From the NCBI RefSeq assembly GCF_009908285.1, contig NZ_JAAARM010000001.1, positions 372,001 through 436,000 on the forward strand: a DNA stretch of 64,000 bases, read 5' to 3'. The notes beneath the pieces were generated by a model. That model did not search any database. It saw only the letters and a program-made list of their open reading frames with translations, and was not told the origin of the DNA. The DNA comes from Pseudomonas sp. Fl4BN1. Its GTDB lineage: Bacteria > Pseudomonadota > Gammaproteobacteria > Pseudomonadales > Pseudomonadaceae. This document shows, piece after piece, positions 16,656 to 31,048 of the stretch (its first letter is position 1; each line of letters begins with the position of its first letter). The translations under genes and the position numbers were made by a program.

Positions 16656-17090
16656 TCAGATCCCCTGGCTGCGCAACCAGCTCAACAATTGCGGTAATGG
16701 CAGGGCGCCGCTTTGTCGGGCCACTTCACGCCCGTTCTTGAACAGGATCAGGCTCGGAATCGAGCGAATGCCCAATTGCCCTGACAGCTGTGGGTTGGCC
16801 TCGCTGTCGAGCTTGGCCAGCCGGCATTTGCCGCTCAGTTGTGCCGCGGCCTGCTGGAAAATCGGCGCAAAGGATTTGCACGGCCCGCACCAGTCCGCCC
16901 ACACGTCCACCAGCAACGGCAGGTCGCCCTTGATCTGGCTGGCGTAGTCGCCCTGTTTCAATTCAAAGGGTTTGCCCAGCAACACTTCGGCTTTGCAGCG
17001 CCCGCATTTGGGGGTGTCTCCCAGGCGTTCGGCGGGGATGCGGTTGAGCCCGTTGCAGTGCGGGCAGGGGATCAGCAGTGGGTCGGTCAT
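16656..17090 (-). CDS. trxC: thioredoxin 2
   Basis: A 144-residue thioredoxin of the TrxC type. The N-terminus carries a zinc-binding ribbon (CPHC at about 8-11 and CGRC at about 27-30), and the thioredoxin domain has the redox motif WCGPC (about 66-70). It reduces protein disulfides in the cytosol, often under oxidative stress. The start ATG at 17090 gives the usual MTDPLLIPCPHC beginning. Confidence 0.96.
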   Translation of the reverse strand: MTDPLLIPCPHCNGLNRIPAERLGDTPKCGRCKAEVLLGKPFELKQGDYASQIKGDLPLLVDVWADWCGPCKSFAPIFQQAAAQLSGKCRLAKLDSEANPQLSGQLGIRSIPSLILFKNGREVARQSGALPLPQLLSWLRSQGI

Positions 17091-17190
17091 GGTCGGGCTC
17101 CGCAAACAGGGTCGAGCGCCTTAAATGGTAGCGCCCGGAGTGAATATCAAGTTGCCGCTGCCGGGCAGGAGCCGTCGTGGCGCTGAGGGC

Positions 17191-18141
17191 TCACGCATTG
17201 GGCGAGGCCAGTTCGACGCTGAGCAGACGGTCCATGGAGCGGCCGATGTAAAAGGTGAAGGGGCGGCCCAGGTCCATGGCCATGCCCGTGCACCTGCCCA
17301 TCAAGCCAATATGTTGCAGCGCAGAAATCTCCCCATCCTCGTGGTATTGCAGGCCCAGGCCGCCGACGCTGAAACCGATGCGGTCGGCCCGGCGATTATC
17401 TCGCGAACCCCAGGAGGTCTTGATGACGGACAGTTGGATGCGGTTGTCGAACAGCATCTGGTTGAGCGTGGGATTGGCGAAAGTGATGTTGCCGAACAAG
17501 TATTGCTCCGGTTCGTGCTTGTCGCCTTTCCACTCCAGGTACACGTTGTAATCCCCTGTTCCGCTCCCGGCCTTGCTGCCCATCTGGCTGAACAGCATGC
17601 CCGGCGCCCGGATACTGGCCTGGTATTGGCAAAGCGCCTCGTTGGGCGTGCCGGTGGCCGAGAGCTTGCCGCTGATCAACTCTTGCATCGAGTACTGAAA
17701 CATCACACTGGCGTATTGCACCGGCTCCAGGGCCAGGGAGAAGTGGCGCGGCAAGGCCATGGCTCTTTTACGGTAGTCGGGAGAGGTGTATTTCCCGGTT
17801 TGCGGGGCGATCTCCAGAACGGCGTCGAAGGTGACGGCGGCACGGGCCTCGACAATCTCGTCCAACAGCGCACGCAGGCGCTGGCGCTGGGGTTCGCTCA
17901 CGCTGCTGTCCAGGCTGATGTGCAGGGTCTTGTCGTCCTTGCGGTCCATCTCCAGGCCGATGTCGTCGGCTGCGATGCCGATCGTGGTGGCCATCTGGGT
18001 GATGGTCTCGACAAAGTAGGAGGCTACTTCAGCCTGTTGGGGGTCACCCACTTCCTCCTGGAAATGCAGGGTGAGGTAGGTCTGCTTGCAGCCGCAGAGC
18101 AGCATCAGCAGCAGGGCGGTGGCGTAGAGGCGGCGGTTCAA
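17191..18141 (-). CDS. lipoprotein of unknown function (paralog of the neighbouring lipoprotein)
   Basis: A 316-residue predicted lipoprotein. The start is TTG at 18141 behind an AAGGA, giving LNRRLYATALLLMLLCGC, a signal peptide with a lipobox cysteine at about 18. The mature protein shares scattered signatures with the upstream gene: CK-x(3)-TLHFQ at the mature N-terminus, a D(R)K-DDK segment near residue 65, and LGRPFTF-x-GR-x-DRL near the C-terminus. The two are therefore old tandem duplicates with diverged middles. No domain of known function was recognised. It is separated from the paralog by 26 bases and is probably in the same operon. Confidence 0.75.
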   Translation of the reverse strand: MNRRLYATALLLMLLCGCKQTYLTLHFQEEVGDPQQAEVASYFVETITQMATTIGIAADDIGLEMDRKDDKTLHISLDSSVSEPQRQRLRALLDEIVEARAAVTFDAVLEIAPQTGKYTSPDYRKRAMALPRHFSLALEPVQYASVMFQYSMQELISGKLSATGTPNEALCQYQASIRAPGMLFSQMGSKAGSGTGDYNVYLEWKGDKHEPEQYLFGNITFANPTLNQMLFDNRIQLSVIKTSWGSRDNRRADRIGFSVGGLGLQYHEDGEISALQHIGLMGRCTGMAMDLGRPFTFYIGRSMDRLLSVELASPNA

Positions 18142-18167
18142 TGGCAATCCTTGTCGTGCACGGGGTG

Positions 18168-19112
18168 TCAGCGGTAGTCGACGCGGGTCAAGCGATCCAG
18201 GGTCCGGCCCATTTGAAAGGTAAAGGGCCGACCCAGGCTCTGCATCTTCTGGTCGCACAGCGCTTGCAGTTCGTCTTTGCGGGTGTCGAAGGGCAGGGCT
18301 GAGGTCAGGGTCTGGACGCCGATGGAGCCGATGACGAAGGCAAATTCGTCAAGGGGCACCGGTGCCGGCTGGGTGATCCTCGAGCTGGATGGCCAGGCAT
18401 GGACGGTATCCTGTTGCAGGTGGCGGGTCAGGTCCGGGTCATCGAAATGCACCTTGAGCTCTACCTTGGCAATGCTGCCGCTGCGGGTCAGCAAGGAGAT
18501 CAGGCCGCGTGCGCTGTTGTCCTTTTCAAGGGCTTCGTAGGCGATCAGTTTCAAGGACGTGGGCATCGCCAGGCGCGCGGTGATCTTGCAACTGACCGGG
18601 CCTTCGATTTCGCTCTCGTTGACAATGGCCTGCATGCTGTCGTCGTAGCTTCGGTCCAGCAGCATGCCGAACTCCGGCTCGAACTCCAGGCTGGCGTCGA
18701 TGCGGTCCGGCAGCTCGCTGGAGCCGGACGGCTTGACGCTGGCATGGGCGTTGTCCAGTTCCAGGCGCAGGTTCATCGAGCTGGCGTTACGCGCCTGGGT
18801 GACCTGCTCGAAGAGGGCCTTGAGGCTGCCGCGTTGTTCCGGGCTCAGGGAGTAGTCCACCAGGCGCAGGTGGATCACCTTGTCATCTTCCTTGTCGCGT
18901 TCCAGGGCGATGGCATCCGGGTCCAGGCCCTGGGCGCTGAGCGCGGTGTAAATGCTCTGCTTGTACGCCTCGTGCACCAACTGGTCGGAGTATTGCGGGC
19001 CGGCCTTGGGGTCGGAGCGCACCGAGTCCTGGAAGTGCAGGGTGGCGAAGTCTTCCTTGCACCCGGTCAGCGTGAGCAGCAGGGGCAATAGCAGCAGGTA
19101 GCGAGGTTTCAT
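18168..19112 (-). CDS. lipoprotein of unknown function (paralog of the neighbouring lipoprotein)
   Basis: A 314-residue predicted lipoprotein. MKPRYLLLLPLLLTLTGC is a clear lipoprotein signal with the acylated Cys at 18, which supports ATG 19112 over an earlier GTG at 19190. Shared signatures with the downstream gene are listed there; the ending is LGRPFTFQMGRTLDRL. The mature chain is soluble and mixed alpha/beta by eye. Function unknown. It follows a small membrane-protein gene by 74 bases, and the three probably form one unit. Confidence 0.75.
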   Translation of the reverse strand: MKPRYLLLLPLLLTLTGCKEDFATLHFQDSVRSDPKAGPQYSDQLVHEAYKQSIYTALSAQGLDPDAIALERDKEDDKVIHLRLVDYSLSPEQRGSLKALFEQVTQARNASSMNLRLELDNAHASVKPSGSSELPDRIDASLEFEPEFGMLLDRSYDDSMQAIVNESEIEGPVSCKITARLAMPTSLKLIAYEALEKDNSARGLISLLTRSGSIAKVELKVHFDDPDLTRHLQQDTVHAWPSSSRITQPAPVPLDEFAFVIGSIGVQTLTSALPFDTRKDELQALCDQKMQSLGRPFTFQMGRTLDRLTRVDYR

Positions 19113-19186
19113 GGTGGACTCTTGCAGGGTATCGACGGGAGCAGGGCTCGCGGCAGGGGCGAGCGGTGAAGGTGGCAGCCGGTGCG

Positions 19187-19627
19187 TCACTGGGCCAGGC
19201 GATGCCCGTTGAGGCCGATGACCACCGCGAACTTCTTGCTGATGACCACTTCGGCCCTGTTACTGGTGGCCAGGAAGCTTTCCATCGGGAAGGGGAATTC
19301 CATGGGAATAGTGCCGATCGACACGTGCTTCAGCGCCTGGACAGGCAGTTCCAGCCCGTCGCTCGCGGTGCCGCCGCAAATCAGATAGACGTTGTCGCTG
19401 ACCGGCTCGTAGGACATGCCGCCGCTGCCCTGGATGCGTTGCAGGCTGGCGGTCTGCTTGGCCAGTTCGTCCCGTTCAGCCTGGGTGATGGTGCGGTGCG
19501 GTTTACCGTGCAGGTGCAGGTCCTGCAGGTTCTTCCGGTACTTGGCGCGACGGCTCAGGTAGATGACGGTCGATCCCAGGCTGATGACGCCACAAGCCAG
19601 GGTGACCAGGTTGAGGAACAGGTTCAT
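19187..19627 (-). CDS. small membrane-anchored protein of unknown function
   Basis: About 146 residues. The N-terminus is one membrane helix (NLFLNLVTLACGVISLGSTVIYLS) followed by a basic stretch (RRAKYRKN) and a soluble domain, so it is probably a bitopic inner membrane protein with a cytoplasmic C-terminus. ATG 19627 has AAGGA at a good distance; an ATG two codons earlier (19633) has the same element too close. No family was recognised. It lies directly upstream of the two paralogous lipoproteins. Confidence 0.6.
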   Translation of the reverse strand: MNLFLNLVTLACGVISLGSTVIYLSRRAKYRKNLQDLHLHGKPHRTITQAERDELAKQTASLQRIQGSGGMSYEPVSDNVYLICGGTASDGLELPVQALKHVSIGTIPMEFPFPMESFLATSNRAEVVISKKFAVVIGLNGHRLAQ

Positions 19628-19700
19628 GCGCATCCTTGCCGGTACTGGAAATCAGAGCCGCGCATTATCCGCATCCGTTGGCGGCGGGTCCATGCGCAAT

Positions 19701-19746
19701 CGCAGGTTGAGCCAGGGCTGAGCGGCAAGCGCCGGCTCAACCTGCG
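19701..19746. repeat. 13-bp perfect inverted repeat downstream of selO
   Basis: CGCAGGTTGAGCC (19701-19713) and GGCTCAACCTGCG (19734-19746) are exact reverse complements around a 20-base GC-rich loop. It sits in the 169-base gap after selO. There is no U tract; it could end selO transcription or form a stable RNA end. Confidence 0.5.
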
Positions 19747-19802
19747 GCAAGTCCGCTGGTTGGCCGAGGGCTTCAAGGTGCCGATGCAAAGCTGCGCCCG
19801 AC

Positions 19803-24669
<4,867 letters not shown>

Positions 24670-24734
24670 AGAGGTCGGTCAAGCAAGTGGAAATAGGGGG
24701 AGCGCCGCGGCGGCAGCCTGGCGCGTTCCCGAGT

Positions 24735-26477
24735 TTAGAGGAAGAGTCCGGGGCCGGGGCGACTTCCTTCGGGGAATCTGACGCCGACTTTGCCGATCTT
24801 GTTCCCGTCCATCACTGCCACGGTCCAGATGGTGTTGTTCCACTCCACCTGGTCGCCGACTACCGGTGCGCCACCGACTTTCTGGGCGATGAACGCCCCT
24901 AGCGGCATGTCCGCGTCCTGGCCGTCGAGTTGTAGCCCGTAGAGTGCTGAAACCGCGCCCAGCTGGGCGTCGCCCTCCAGCACGAAGTCGCCGAAGAAGC
25001 GCAGGTCGAGCCCGCGTTCCGGCGCCTGGCTGAAGAGTTTGCCGAGGGCCGGGAGGTTGTGTTCATGACCGATCACACACAGCAGGTCGTCGACTTCGAG
25101 CACCGTACTACCCGACGGATGGAGCAGTTGCTGGCCTCGGAACAGGGCCGCGATCCGCGTGCCCTCGGGCATTTTCAGCTCGCGCAGGGCGGCGCCGATG
25201 CACCACTTTTCCGCGCCCAGGCGATAGACGAACAGCTCCCACTCGCTGGTGACGTGGACTTCCAGTGCGGCACGGGAAATCGGCGCCGGCTCTGGTGGTA
25301 CGGTCACTTTGAGCCACTTGGCCACCCATGGCAGGCTGGTGCCTTGCACCAGCAGCGAGATCAGCACGATAAAGAACGCCAGGTTGAAATACAGCTGGGC
25401 ATTGGGCAGCCCGGCCATCAACGGGAACACCGCGAGAATGATGGGGACCGCGCCCCGCAGCCCGACCCAGGAAATAAAGGCTTTTTCCCGGGGGTGGAAG
25501 GCCTTGAACGGCAGCAGGCCCACCAGAACCGACAGCGGCCGGGCGAACAGGATCATCCACAGCGCCAGGCCCAGGGCCGGCAGGGCGATGGGCAGCAGGT
25601 CGTGGGGCGTGACCAGCAGCCCCAGCACCAGGAACATGCCGATCTGTGCCAGCCAGGCCATGCCGTCGAGCATGTGCAGGATGCCGTGGCGGCTGCGCAC
25701 CGGCCGGTTGCCGATCACCAGGCCGCACAGGTACACCGCGAGGAAGCCGCTGCCGTGCAAGGCGTTGGTCAGGGCAAAGACCGCCAGGCCGCCGGCGATC
25801 ACCAGGATCGGGTACAGGCCGTTGGCCAGGTGGATGCGATTGACCAGTTGCAGCATCAGCCAGCCGCCGCCGAGGCCGATCACTGCACCGATGCCGAATT
25901 CGCGGATCAGGTCGCCCAACAGGCTCCAGTGCAGGCCGGTGTGGCCGTTGGCGAGCATGTCGATCAGGGTCACGGTGAGGAACACCGCCATCGGGTCGTT
26001 GCTGCCGGATTCGATTTCCAGGCTGGCGCTGACCCGTTCGTTGAGGCCCTTGCCTCCCAGCAACGAGAACACCGCAGCGGCGTCGGTGGAGCCGACGATG
26101 GCGCCGATCAGCAGGCCCTGGATCGGGTTGAGATCGAACAGCCAGGCCGCCGCCATGCCGGTCAGCCCAGTGGTGATCAGCACCCCCACCGTGGCCAGGG
26201 ACAGCGCCGGCCACAGGGCCACGCGAAAGCTCGCAACCCGGGTGCGCAGGCCACCGTCCAGCAGGATCACCGCCAGTGCCAGGTTGCCCACCAGATAGGC
26301 GGTCGGGTAGTTGTCGAAAACAATGCCGCCGCCATCGACCCCGGCGGTCATGCCCACGGCGAGGATGATCACCAGGATCGGGATGCCGAGACGGGATGAA
26401 AGTGAGCTCACCAGAATGCTCGCACCTACCAGCAACGCGCCGATCAAGAACAGGCTGTTGATGGTCGTCGCATTCAA
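24735..26477 (-). CDS. CvrA/NhaP2-type potassium/proton antiporter
   Basis: A 580-residue CPA1 antiporter. About 12-13 membrane helices fill residues 1-400; the ion-binding region reads [13 protein letters not shown] and the following helix [16 protein letters not shown] TrkA-C domain (about 405-490) and a CorC/HlyC-type C-terminal domain (about 500-570) follow, the layout of CvrA/NhaP2. It exchanges cytosolic K+ for H+ and helps in osmotic adaptation. The start is TTG at 26477 with GGAG nine bases upstream; the nearby ATG is out of frame. The gene follows a chemoreceptor 3' end at a shared hairpin. Confidence 0.9.
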   Translation of the reverse strand: MNATTINSLFLIGALLVGASILVSSLSSRLGIPILVIILAVGMTAGVDGGGIVFDNYPTAYLVGNLALAVILLDGGLRTRVASFRVALWPALSLATVGVLITTGLTGMAAAWLFDLNPIQGLLIGAIVGSTDAAAVFSLLGGKGLNERVSASLEIESGSNDPMAVFLTVTLIDMLANGHTGLHWSLLGDLIREFGIGAVIGLGGGWLMLQLVNRIHLANGLYPILVIAGGLAVFALTNALHGSGFLAVYLCGLVIGNRPVRSRHGILHMLDGMAWLAQIGMFLVLGLLVTPHDLLPIALPALGLALWMILFARPLSVLVGLLPFKAFHPREKAFISWVGLRGAVPIILAVFPLMAGLPNAQLYFNLAFFIVLISLLVQGTSLPWVAKWLKVTVPPEPAPISRAALEVHVTSEWELFVYRLGAEKWCIGAALRELKMPEGTRIAALFRGQQLLHPSGSTVLEVDDLLCVIGHEHNLPALGKLFSQAPERGLDLRFFGDFVLEGDAQLGAVSALYGLQLDGQDADMPLGAFIAQKVGGAPVVGDQVEWNNTIWTVAVMDGNKIGKVGVRFPEGSRPGPGLFL

Positions 26478-26557
26478 AGGCAGTACTCCAGAGCGAAAAA
26501 GGCGGGCGCAAACTGACCATGCAGTCTACGTGCCAGCGATTCTAACCTGTTGAAATG

Positions 26558-26591
26558 TGCCGCTGTCAAAAAGCTTTTTGTGACAGCGGCA
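26558..26591. terminator. nested hairpin between a chemoreceptor gene and cvrA
   Basis: TGCCGCTGTCA (26558-26568) and TGACAGCGGCA (26581-26591) are exact complements; the loop contains a second palindrome, AAAAAGCTTTTT. It lies 53 bases after the chemoreceptor stop and before cvrA. It probably terminates the chemoreceptor transcript, although the U-rich part is in the loop rather than after the stem. Confidence 0.5.
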
Positions 26592-26643
26592 GATTCCCTG
26601 AAGGCGGCGTGCGCAGGGGGTTTTTCCACGCTCGCCGGGAGCT

Positions 26644-28269
26644 TCAGAGGCTGAAGCGCGCGACCATGCTGTTGAGGTCGACGGCCAGGCGCGACAGCTC
26701 GTTGCTGGCTGCACTGGTCTGGTTGGCGCCGGTGGCCGACTGCACCGACAAGTCGCGGATGTTGACCAGGTTGCGGTCCACTTCCCGTGCCACTTGGGCC
26801 TGTTCTTCGGCGGCGCTGGCGATCACCAGGTTGCGCTCGTTGATCTCGATGATGGCGCTGTTGATGGTGTCCAGGGACAGGCCGGCACCGCGGGCGATGT
26901 TCAGGGTCGACTCGGCGCGCTCGGTGCTGTTGCGCATGGAATCCACGGCGTGCTCGGTGCCGCTCTGGATGCTGCCGATCATGCGTTCGATTTCGCTGGT
27001 GGACTGCTGGGTACGATGGGCCAGGGCGCGGACCTCGTCGGCGACCACGGCGAAACCACGACCGGCTTCACCGGCGCGGGCGGCTTCGATGGCGGCGTTG
27101 AGGGCCAGCAGGTTGGTCTGGTCGGCCAGGCCGCGAATCACATCGAGCACCTTGCCGATGTCCCGAGATTCATTGGCCAGGTCGCCGATCAGGCTGGCGG
27201 TGCTTTGCACGTCGGAACTCATGCGCTCGATGGCGGACACGGTTTCCTGCACCAGGTCGCGACCGTCACCGGCAGAGGTGGTGGCGTTCTTCGAGGCTTC
27301 CGAGGTGCTGACGGCATTGCGCGCCACTTCTTCCACGGCGCTGGTCATTTCATTGACGGCGGTGGCTGCCTGCTCGATTTCGTTGTTCTGCTGGGTCAGG
27401 CCGCGGGCGCTTTCTTCGGTGACGCAGTTGAGCTCTTCCGCTGCAGAGGCCAGCTGGGTGGCGGAACCGGAGATGTGCTGCAGGGTGTCGCGCAGTTTTT
27501 CCTGCATTTTGGCCATGGCCTGCAACAGACGCCCGGCTTCGTCGCTGCCATCGACCTTGATGGGTCGGGTCAGGTTGCCTTCGGCGATTTCTTCGGCGGC
27601 GCTCAGGGCATTGGCGATCGGCTGGGTGATGCTGCGGGTCAGCAGCCAGGCGAACAGCAGGGTCAGGCCAGTAGCCAGTACCAGCAGGGTGACCACCAGG
27701 TTGAACGCCGAGGAGTACTGCACGGCAGCCTTCTGGTTGGTGTCTATGGTCTGCTGGGTGTTGATCTCCAGCAGGCGGTTGAGCACCGTGTTCATGGCTT
27801 CCGAGTTATTCAGCAAGTCGGTATTGAGCAGGTTGCGCAGCTCGTCCACCTGGTTGCTGCGGGACAGGGTCTTCATCCGCTCTTCGATCTGCCGGTACTG
27901 GCCCAGCAACTGGATGTACTGGTCGTAGGCGGATTTTTCCGCCGGGCTGGTGATGAGCTTCTCGTAGGTGGTCTGGGCGCTGCGGATCTGCTGGTTGCGC
28001 ATCTCCAGCAGTTCGATGGTCTTTTGCTGGACATCAGGTTCACGGTTGACCAGCAAACGATAGGACAGCACCCGCAGACGCAGGGTCAGTTGGGTGAACT
28101 CGTCGAGACTCTTGATGCTCGGCACGCTGCTCAGGGTGATGTCCTCGGCGGCGCCGCGGATCTTGCTCATCTGGTTCAGGGCGAACACACCGAGGATCAG
28201 CATCAAGCCGCCGATCATGGCAAAGCCGAGGAAGGCCCGTGGTGCGATATTCATATTACGTAGGGACAT
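26644..28269 (-). CDS. methyl-accepting chemotaxis protein (4HB sensor)
   Basis: A 541-residue chemoreceptor. It has a first membrane helix (about residues 12-32), a periplasmic four-helix-bundle sensor (about 35-190), a second helix with [13 protein letters not shown] (about 195-215), a HAMP domain, and a signalling domain. The signalling hairpin tip is [19 protein letters not shown]. No C-terminal CheR-binding pentapeptide is present. It is a tandem paralog of the next gene: from HAMP to the end they are nearly identical, while the sensors differ greatly. A FliA-like promoter lies just upstream. The ATG at 28269 ([11 protein letters not shown]) matches the paralog start. Confidence 0.93.
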   Translation of the reverse strand: MSLRNMNIAPRAFLGFAMIGGLMLILGVFALNQMSKIRGAAEDITLSSVPSIKSLDEFTQLTLRLRVLSYRLLVNREPDVQQKTIELLEMRNQQIRSAQTTYEKLITSPAEKSAYDQYIQLLGQYRQIEERMKTLSRSNQVDELRNLLNTDLLNNSEAMNTVLNRLLEINTQQTIDTNQKAAVQYSSAFNLVVTLLVLATGLTLLFAWLLTRSITQPIANALSAAEEIAEGNLTRPIKVDGSDEAGRLLQAMAKMQEKLRDTLQHISGSATQLASAAEELNCVTEESARGLTQQNNEIEQAATAVNEMTSAVEEVARNAVSTSEASKNATTSAGDGRDLVQETVSAIERMSSDVQSTASLIGDLANESRDIGKVLDVIRGLADQTNLLALNAAIEAARAGEAGRGFAVVADEVRALAHRTQQSTSEIERMIGSIQSGTEHAVDSMRNSTERAESTLNIARGAGLSLDTINSAIIEINERNLVIASAAEEQAQVAREVDRNLVNIRDLSVQSATGANQTSAASNELSRLAVDLNSMVARFSL

Positions 28270-28325
28270 GGTGGGGTACCAAAAAGGGCGCATCCGTGCG
28301 GGGCTTGAGACTGATCTACCGTGAC

Positions 28326-28352
28326 ATATCGGTCGTACGACTAAAGTCTTGA
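28326..28352 (-). promoter_or_regulatory. FliA (sigma28) promoter of the first chemoreceptor
   Basis: On the minus strand TCAA (28352-28349), 15 bases, then ACCGATAT (28333-28326). This is close to the flagellar TAAA-N15-GCCGATAA consensus, and the start codon follows about 57 bases later. Confidence 0.65.
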
Positions 28353-28418
28353 GTCTCGCCGTGGATTTAGCCTGTTGGGTACACACCTATCGGAGGGGAG
28401 TGAGCGACGGTAGCCCTC

Positions 28419-28448
28419 GCTCCGGCCGTGAAGCACAGGGGCCGGAGC
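28419..28448 (-). terminator. hairpin after the second chemoreceptor gene
   Basis: GCTCCGGCC (28419-28427) and GGCCGGAGC (28440-28448) form a perfect 9-bp stem with a 12-base loop, starting 15 bases after the stop of the upstream chemoreceptor gene. No U tract follows. Confidence 0.5.
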
Positions 28449-28462
28449 GCGCTGGCAGGTCA

Positions 28463-30088
28463 CTAGAGGGTGAAGCGGGTCACCAGGTTGCTCAGATCGA
28501 CGGCCAGGTGTGACAACTCGTTGCTGGCGGCGCGGGTCTGGTTGGCGCCCGAGGTGGACTGCACCGACAAGTCGTGGATGTTCACCAGGTTGCGGTCCAC
28601 TTCCCGGGCCACCTGGGCCTGCTCTTCAGCGGCGCTGGCGATCACCAGGTTGCGTTCGTTGATCTCGCTGATGGCACTGTTGATGGTGTCCAGGGACTGG
28701 CCGGCGCTGCGAGCGATGTTCAGGGTCGACTCGGCGCGCTCGGTGCTGTTGCGCATGGAGTCCACGGCGTGCTCGGTGCCGCTCTGGATGCTGCCGATCA
28801 TGCGTTCGATTTCGCTGGTGGACTGCTGGGTGCGATGGGCCAGGGCGCGGACCTCGTCGGCGACCACGGCGAAACCACGACCGGCTTCACCGGCGCGGGC
28901 GGCTTCGATGGCGGCATTGAGGGCCAGCAGGTTGGTCTGGTCGGCCAGGCCACGAATCACGTCGAGGACCTTGCCGATGTCCCGGGATTCGTTGGCCAGG
29001 TCGCCGATCAGGCTGGCAGTGCCCTGCACATCACCGGTCATGCGCTCAATGGCCGAGACGGTTTCCTGCACCATGTCCCGCCCGTTTTCGGCTGAATGGG
29101 TCGCGCTCTGGGAGGCCTCGGAGGTGCTGACGGCATTGCGCGCCACTTCTTCCACAGCGCTGGTCATTTGATTGACCGCAGTGGCCGCTTGTTCGATTTC
29201 ATTATTCTGCTGGTTCATGCCGCGAGCGCCTTCGTCGGTGACGCTGTTGAGCTCCTCGGCAGCCGAAGCCAGTTGGTGGGCGGAGCCGGAAATGCGCTGC
29301 AGGGTGTCACGCAGCTTTTCCTGCATCTTGGCCATGGCCTGCAGCAGGCGCCCGGCTTCATCGTTGCCGTCGACTTCGATCGGCCGGGACAGATTGCCTT
29401 CGGCGATTTCTTCGGCGGCGCTCAGGGCATTGGCGATCGGCTGGGTGATGCTACGGGTCAGCAGCCAGGCGAACAGCAGGGTCAGGCCGGTGGATAACAC
29501 CAGCAGTATCACCACCAGGTTGACGGCTTTGTTGTACTGGCTGGCGGCTTCTTGATCACTGGTCTCGGAGTACTGGGTGTTGATTTTCACCAACTGCTCC
29601 AGGACTTTGTTGATGGTGTCGGCACTCTCCATCAGATCGCTGTTCAACAGTTTTTGCATGCCTTCGAGCTGGTTGTCCTGTGACAGCTGGATCAGCCGGT
29701 TTTCCAGTTCGCGGTGTTCGCTCAGTAGCTTGATGTATTGATCGTAGGTGGCTTGCTCTTCAGGGCTGCTGATCAGCGGTTCGTAGCTCACCCGGGCTGC
29801 TTCGATCATCTGGTTGCGCTGAGCAATGGCATCCATGGCGCGTTGTTGCGCCTCAGGTACACGGTTGATCAATAGGCGGTAGGCCTGGACCCGCTGGCGC
29901 AGGGTCAGTTGAGTGAAGTCATCGACGCTCTTGATGCTGGGAATGGTGTCCTGGGTAATTCTTTCGGTGGCTGCGCGGATCTTGCTCATCTGATTCAGGG
30001 CAAAGACCCCGAGAAACAACATCAAGCAGCCTATCAGGGCAAATCCGAGGAATGCCCTCGGAGCGATATTCATGGTGCGCAGGGACAT
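28463..30088 (-). CDS. methyl-accepting chemotaxis protein (4HB sensor), tandem paralog
   Basis: A 541-residue chemoreceptor with the same layout and length as its downstream paralog: [13 protein letters not shown] start, membrane helix, four-helix-bundle sensor, second membrane helix, HAMP and signalling domain with the same hairpin tip. The sensor domain differs at about half of its positions, so the two probably bind different ligands. The signalling half is close to identical at the DNA level, which suggests gene conversion. It has its own promoter resembling a FliA site. Confidence 0.93.
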   Translation of the reverse strand: MSLRTMNIAPRAFLGFALIGCLMLFLGVFALNQMSKIRAATERITQDTIPSIKSVDDFTQLTLRQRVQAYRLLINRVPEAQQRAMDAIAQRNQMIEAARVSYEPLISSPEEQATYDQYIKLLSEHRELENRLIQLSQDNQLEGMQKLLNSDLMESADTINKVLEQLVKINTQYSETSDQEAASQYNKAVNLVVILLVLSTGLTLLFAWLLTRSITQPIANALSAAEEIAEGNLSRPIEVDGNDEAGRLLQAMAKMQEKLRDTLQRISGSAHQLASAAEELNSVTDEGARGMNQQNNEIEQAATAVNQMTSAVEEVARNAVSTSEASQSATHSAENGRDMVQETVSAIERMTGDVQGTASLIGDLANESRDIGKVLDVIRGLADQTNLLALNAAIEAARAGEAGRGFAVVADEVRALAHRTQQSTSEIERMIGSIQSGTEHAVDSMRNSTERAESTLNIARSAGQSLDTINSAISEINERNLVIASAAEEQAQVAREVDRNLVNIHDLSVQSTSGANQTRAASNELSHLAVDLSNLVTRFTL

Positions 30089-30400
30089 TGAATTTACCTC
30101 GGGTGAGCGCTGTTTGCGCCTTGTGAATCGGGGACGTACCTGTGCTATCGCATTGAAGAAGTGCTTCTTGAACCGCCAGGAGCATGTTCAGAAATATCGG
30201 GATGCTTTTTGGGAAACTTCCGAAAAAAATGCAAGGTCCGACGGACCGTCAGGAACCGCAGGGGAGAAAGGCAGTCTCTAACAGCTCTCGCGGAACGGTC
30301 ATCGCCAGTAAAATCAAGGCTTTGCGCCTGGATAACCCTGGCATCCAAGGTGACTTTTCTTTATCGTACGCGCCCTTTGCAAAAAGCCTGGAAGATCAAA
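30089..30400. other. divergent intergenic region upstream of a chemoreceptor and the zapA-like pair
   Basis: This gap of 312 bases holds the FliA-like promoter for the minus-strand chemoreceptor and, on the plus strand, the leader of the small coiled-coil gene. A short inverted repeat GGTCC-GAC-GGACC lies at about 30235-30247. Open frames crossing it lack ribosome binding sites and similarity. Confidence 0.5.
30145..30171 (-). promoter_or_regulatory. FliA-like promoter of the second chemoreceptor
   Basis: On the minus strand TCAA (30171-30168), 15 bases, then TGCGATAG (30152-30145). It keeps the CGATA core and spacing of the flagellar consensus but is weaker than the copy at 28326-28352. Confidence 0.45.
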
Positions 30401-30631
30401 ATGTTGGAAGCATCCCTCAGCCAATTGGAACAGCTGGTCAGTGATCTGGTGGTACAGAATCAGGAACTGCTCGGTACGAACGAAGCCCTCAAGGAACAAC
30501 TGGCCCAGGCCAAGGATGAAAACGACAGCTTGCAGCTGAGTCTGATGGAGCAGGAAGAAAAGCAGGGCGCTACCACCGCCCGGATCCAGGCTCTGGTTGA
30601 ACGTGTCAGTGCGAGCCCGGCCAATCCATGA
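30401..30631 (+). CDS. small coiled-coil protein (ZapB-like/TIGR02449-like)
   Basis: A 76-residue protein that is one long predicted coiled coil: LSQLEQLVSDLVVQNQELL, then heptads to QALVERVSA. In Pseudomonas a short coiled-coil protein of this type normally lies just before zapA, and the same order is seen here. It may bind the division ring or its ZapA partner. The ATG at 30401 lies upstream of MLEASLSQLEQ; a longer frame from 30161 includes only non-coding leader. Its stop overlaps the zapA-like ATG (ATGA). Confidence 0.7.
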   Translation: MLEASLSQLEQLVSDLVVQNQELLGTNEALKEQLAQAKDENDSLQLSLMEQEEKQGATTARIQALVERVSASPANP

Positions 30632-30930
30632 AGCATCACATCGATGGGGTGAAGGTCGTCTCGATCCTGGGGGAGGATTATTCGATCAAGGCGCCGGCAG
30701 GTCAGGAACAGACCCTGATGGACGCCGCGTTGATGCTCAAGGCGGCCCTGGCCGACACCAAGAAGAAGTACCCGACGCTGATTGGCGAGCGCCTGCTGGT
30801 GCTGGCAGCGATGAACCTGTGTTCGCAGCAGATCGATATGAAGAAGCAGCATGCGCAGGAGCTTGAGCGTTATCAGGAGCAGGTGAGCGCCACGGTCGAG
30901 GTGATCGCCAAGACTATCCAGCAGAATTGA
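30628..30930 (+). CDS. ZapA-like cell division protein
   Basis: A 100-residue protein with the ZapA layout: an N-terminal small beta region with VKVVSILGEDYSIKAP, then a long helix and coiled coil from about residue 60 (LLVLAAMNLCSQQI). ZapA crosslinks FtsZ filaments. This copy is not followed by 6S RNA and the formyltetrahydrofolate cyclo-ligase gene, the usual Pseudomonas zapA neighbourhood, so it may be a second, divergent copy. It sits between chemoreceptor genes and is coupled to the coiled-coil gene. Confidence 0.75.
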   Translation: MKHHIDGVKVVSILGEDYSIKAPAGQEQTLMDAALMLKAALADTKKKYPTLIGERLLVLAAMNLCSQQIDMKKQHAQELERYQEQVSATVEVIAKTIQQN

Positions 30931-30960
30931 TGGAACTGAACACAGTTAGCGGGCAATAGG

Positions 30961-30991
30961 TTGGACAAACATTATTAATGTTTGTATACAA
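30961..30991 (+). promoter_or_regulatory. promoter with two palindromic operators upstream of a chemoreceptor
   Basis: TTGGAC (30961-30966) and TATACA (30985-30990) form a possible promoter. ACAAACATT-ATT-AATGTTTGT (30965-30985) is a perfect 9-bp inverted repeat filling the spacer. TTGTATACAA (30982-30991) is a perfect 10-bp palindrome over the -10 and matches the operator type of FCD-class GntR regulators. The overlap suggests repression. Confidence 0.55.
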
Positions 30992-31048
30992 CTTTCCGCG
31001 GCTGGCGCGGTATCTCAGCCTCTTATAACCATAAGAAAGAGGTGTTCC

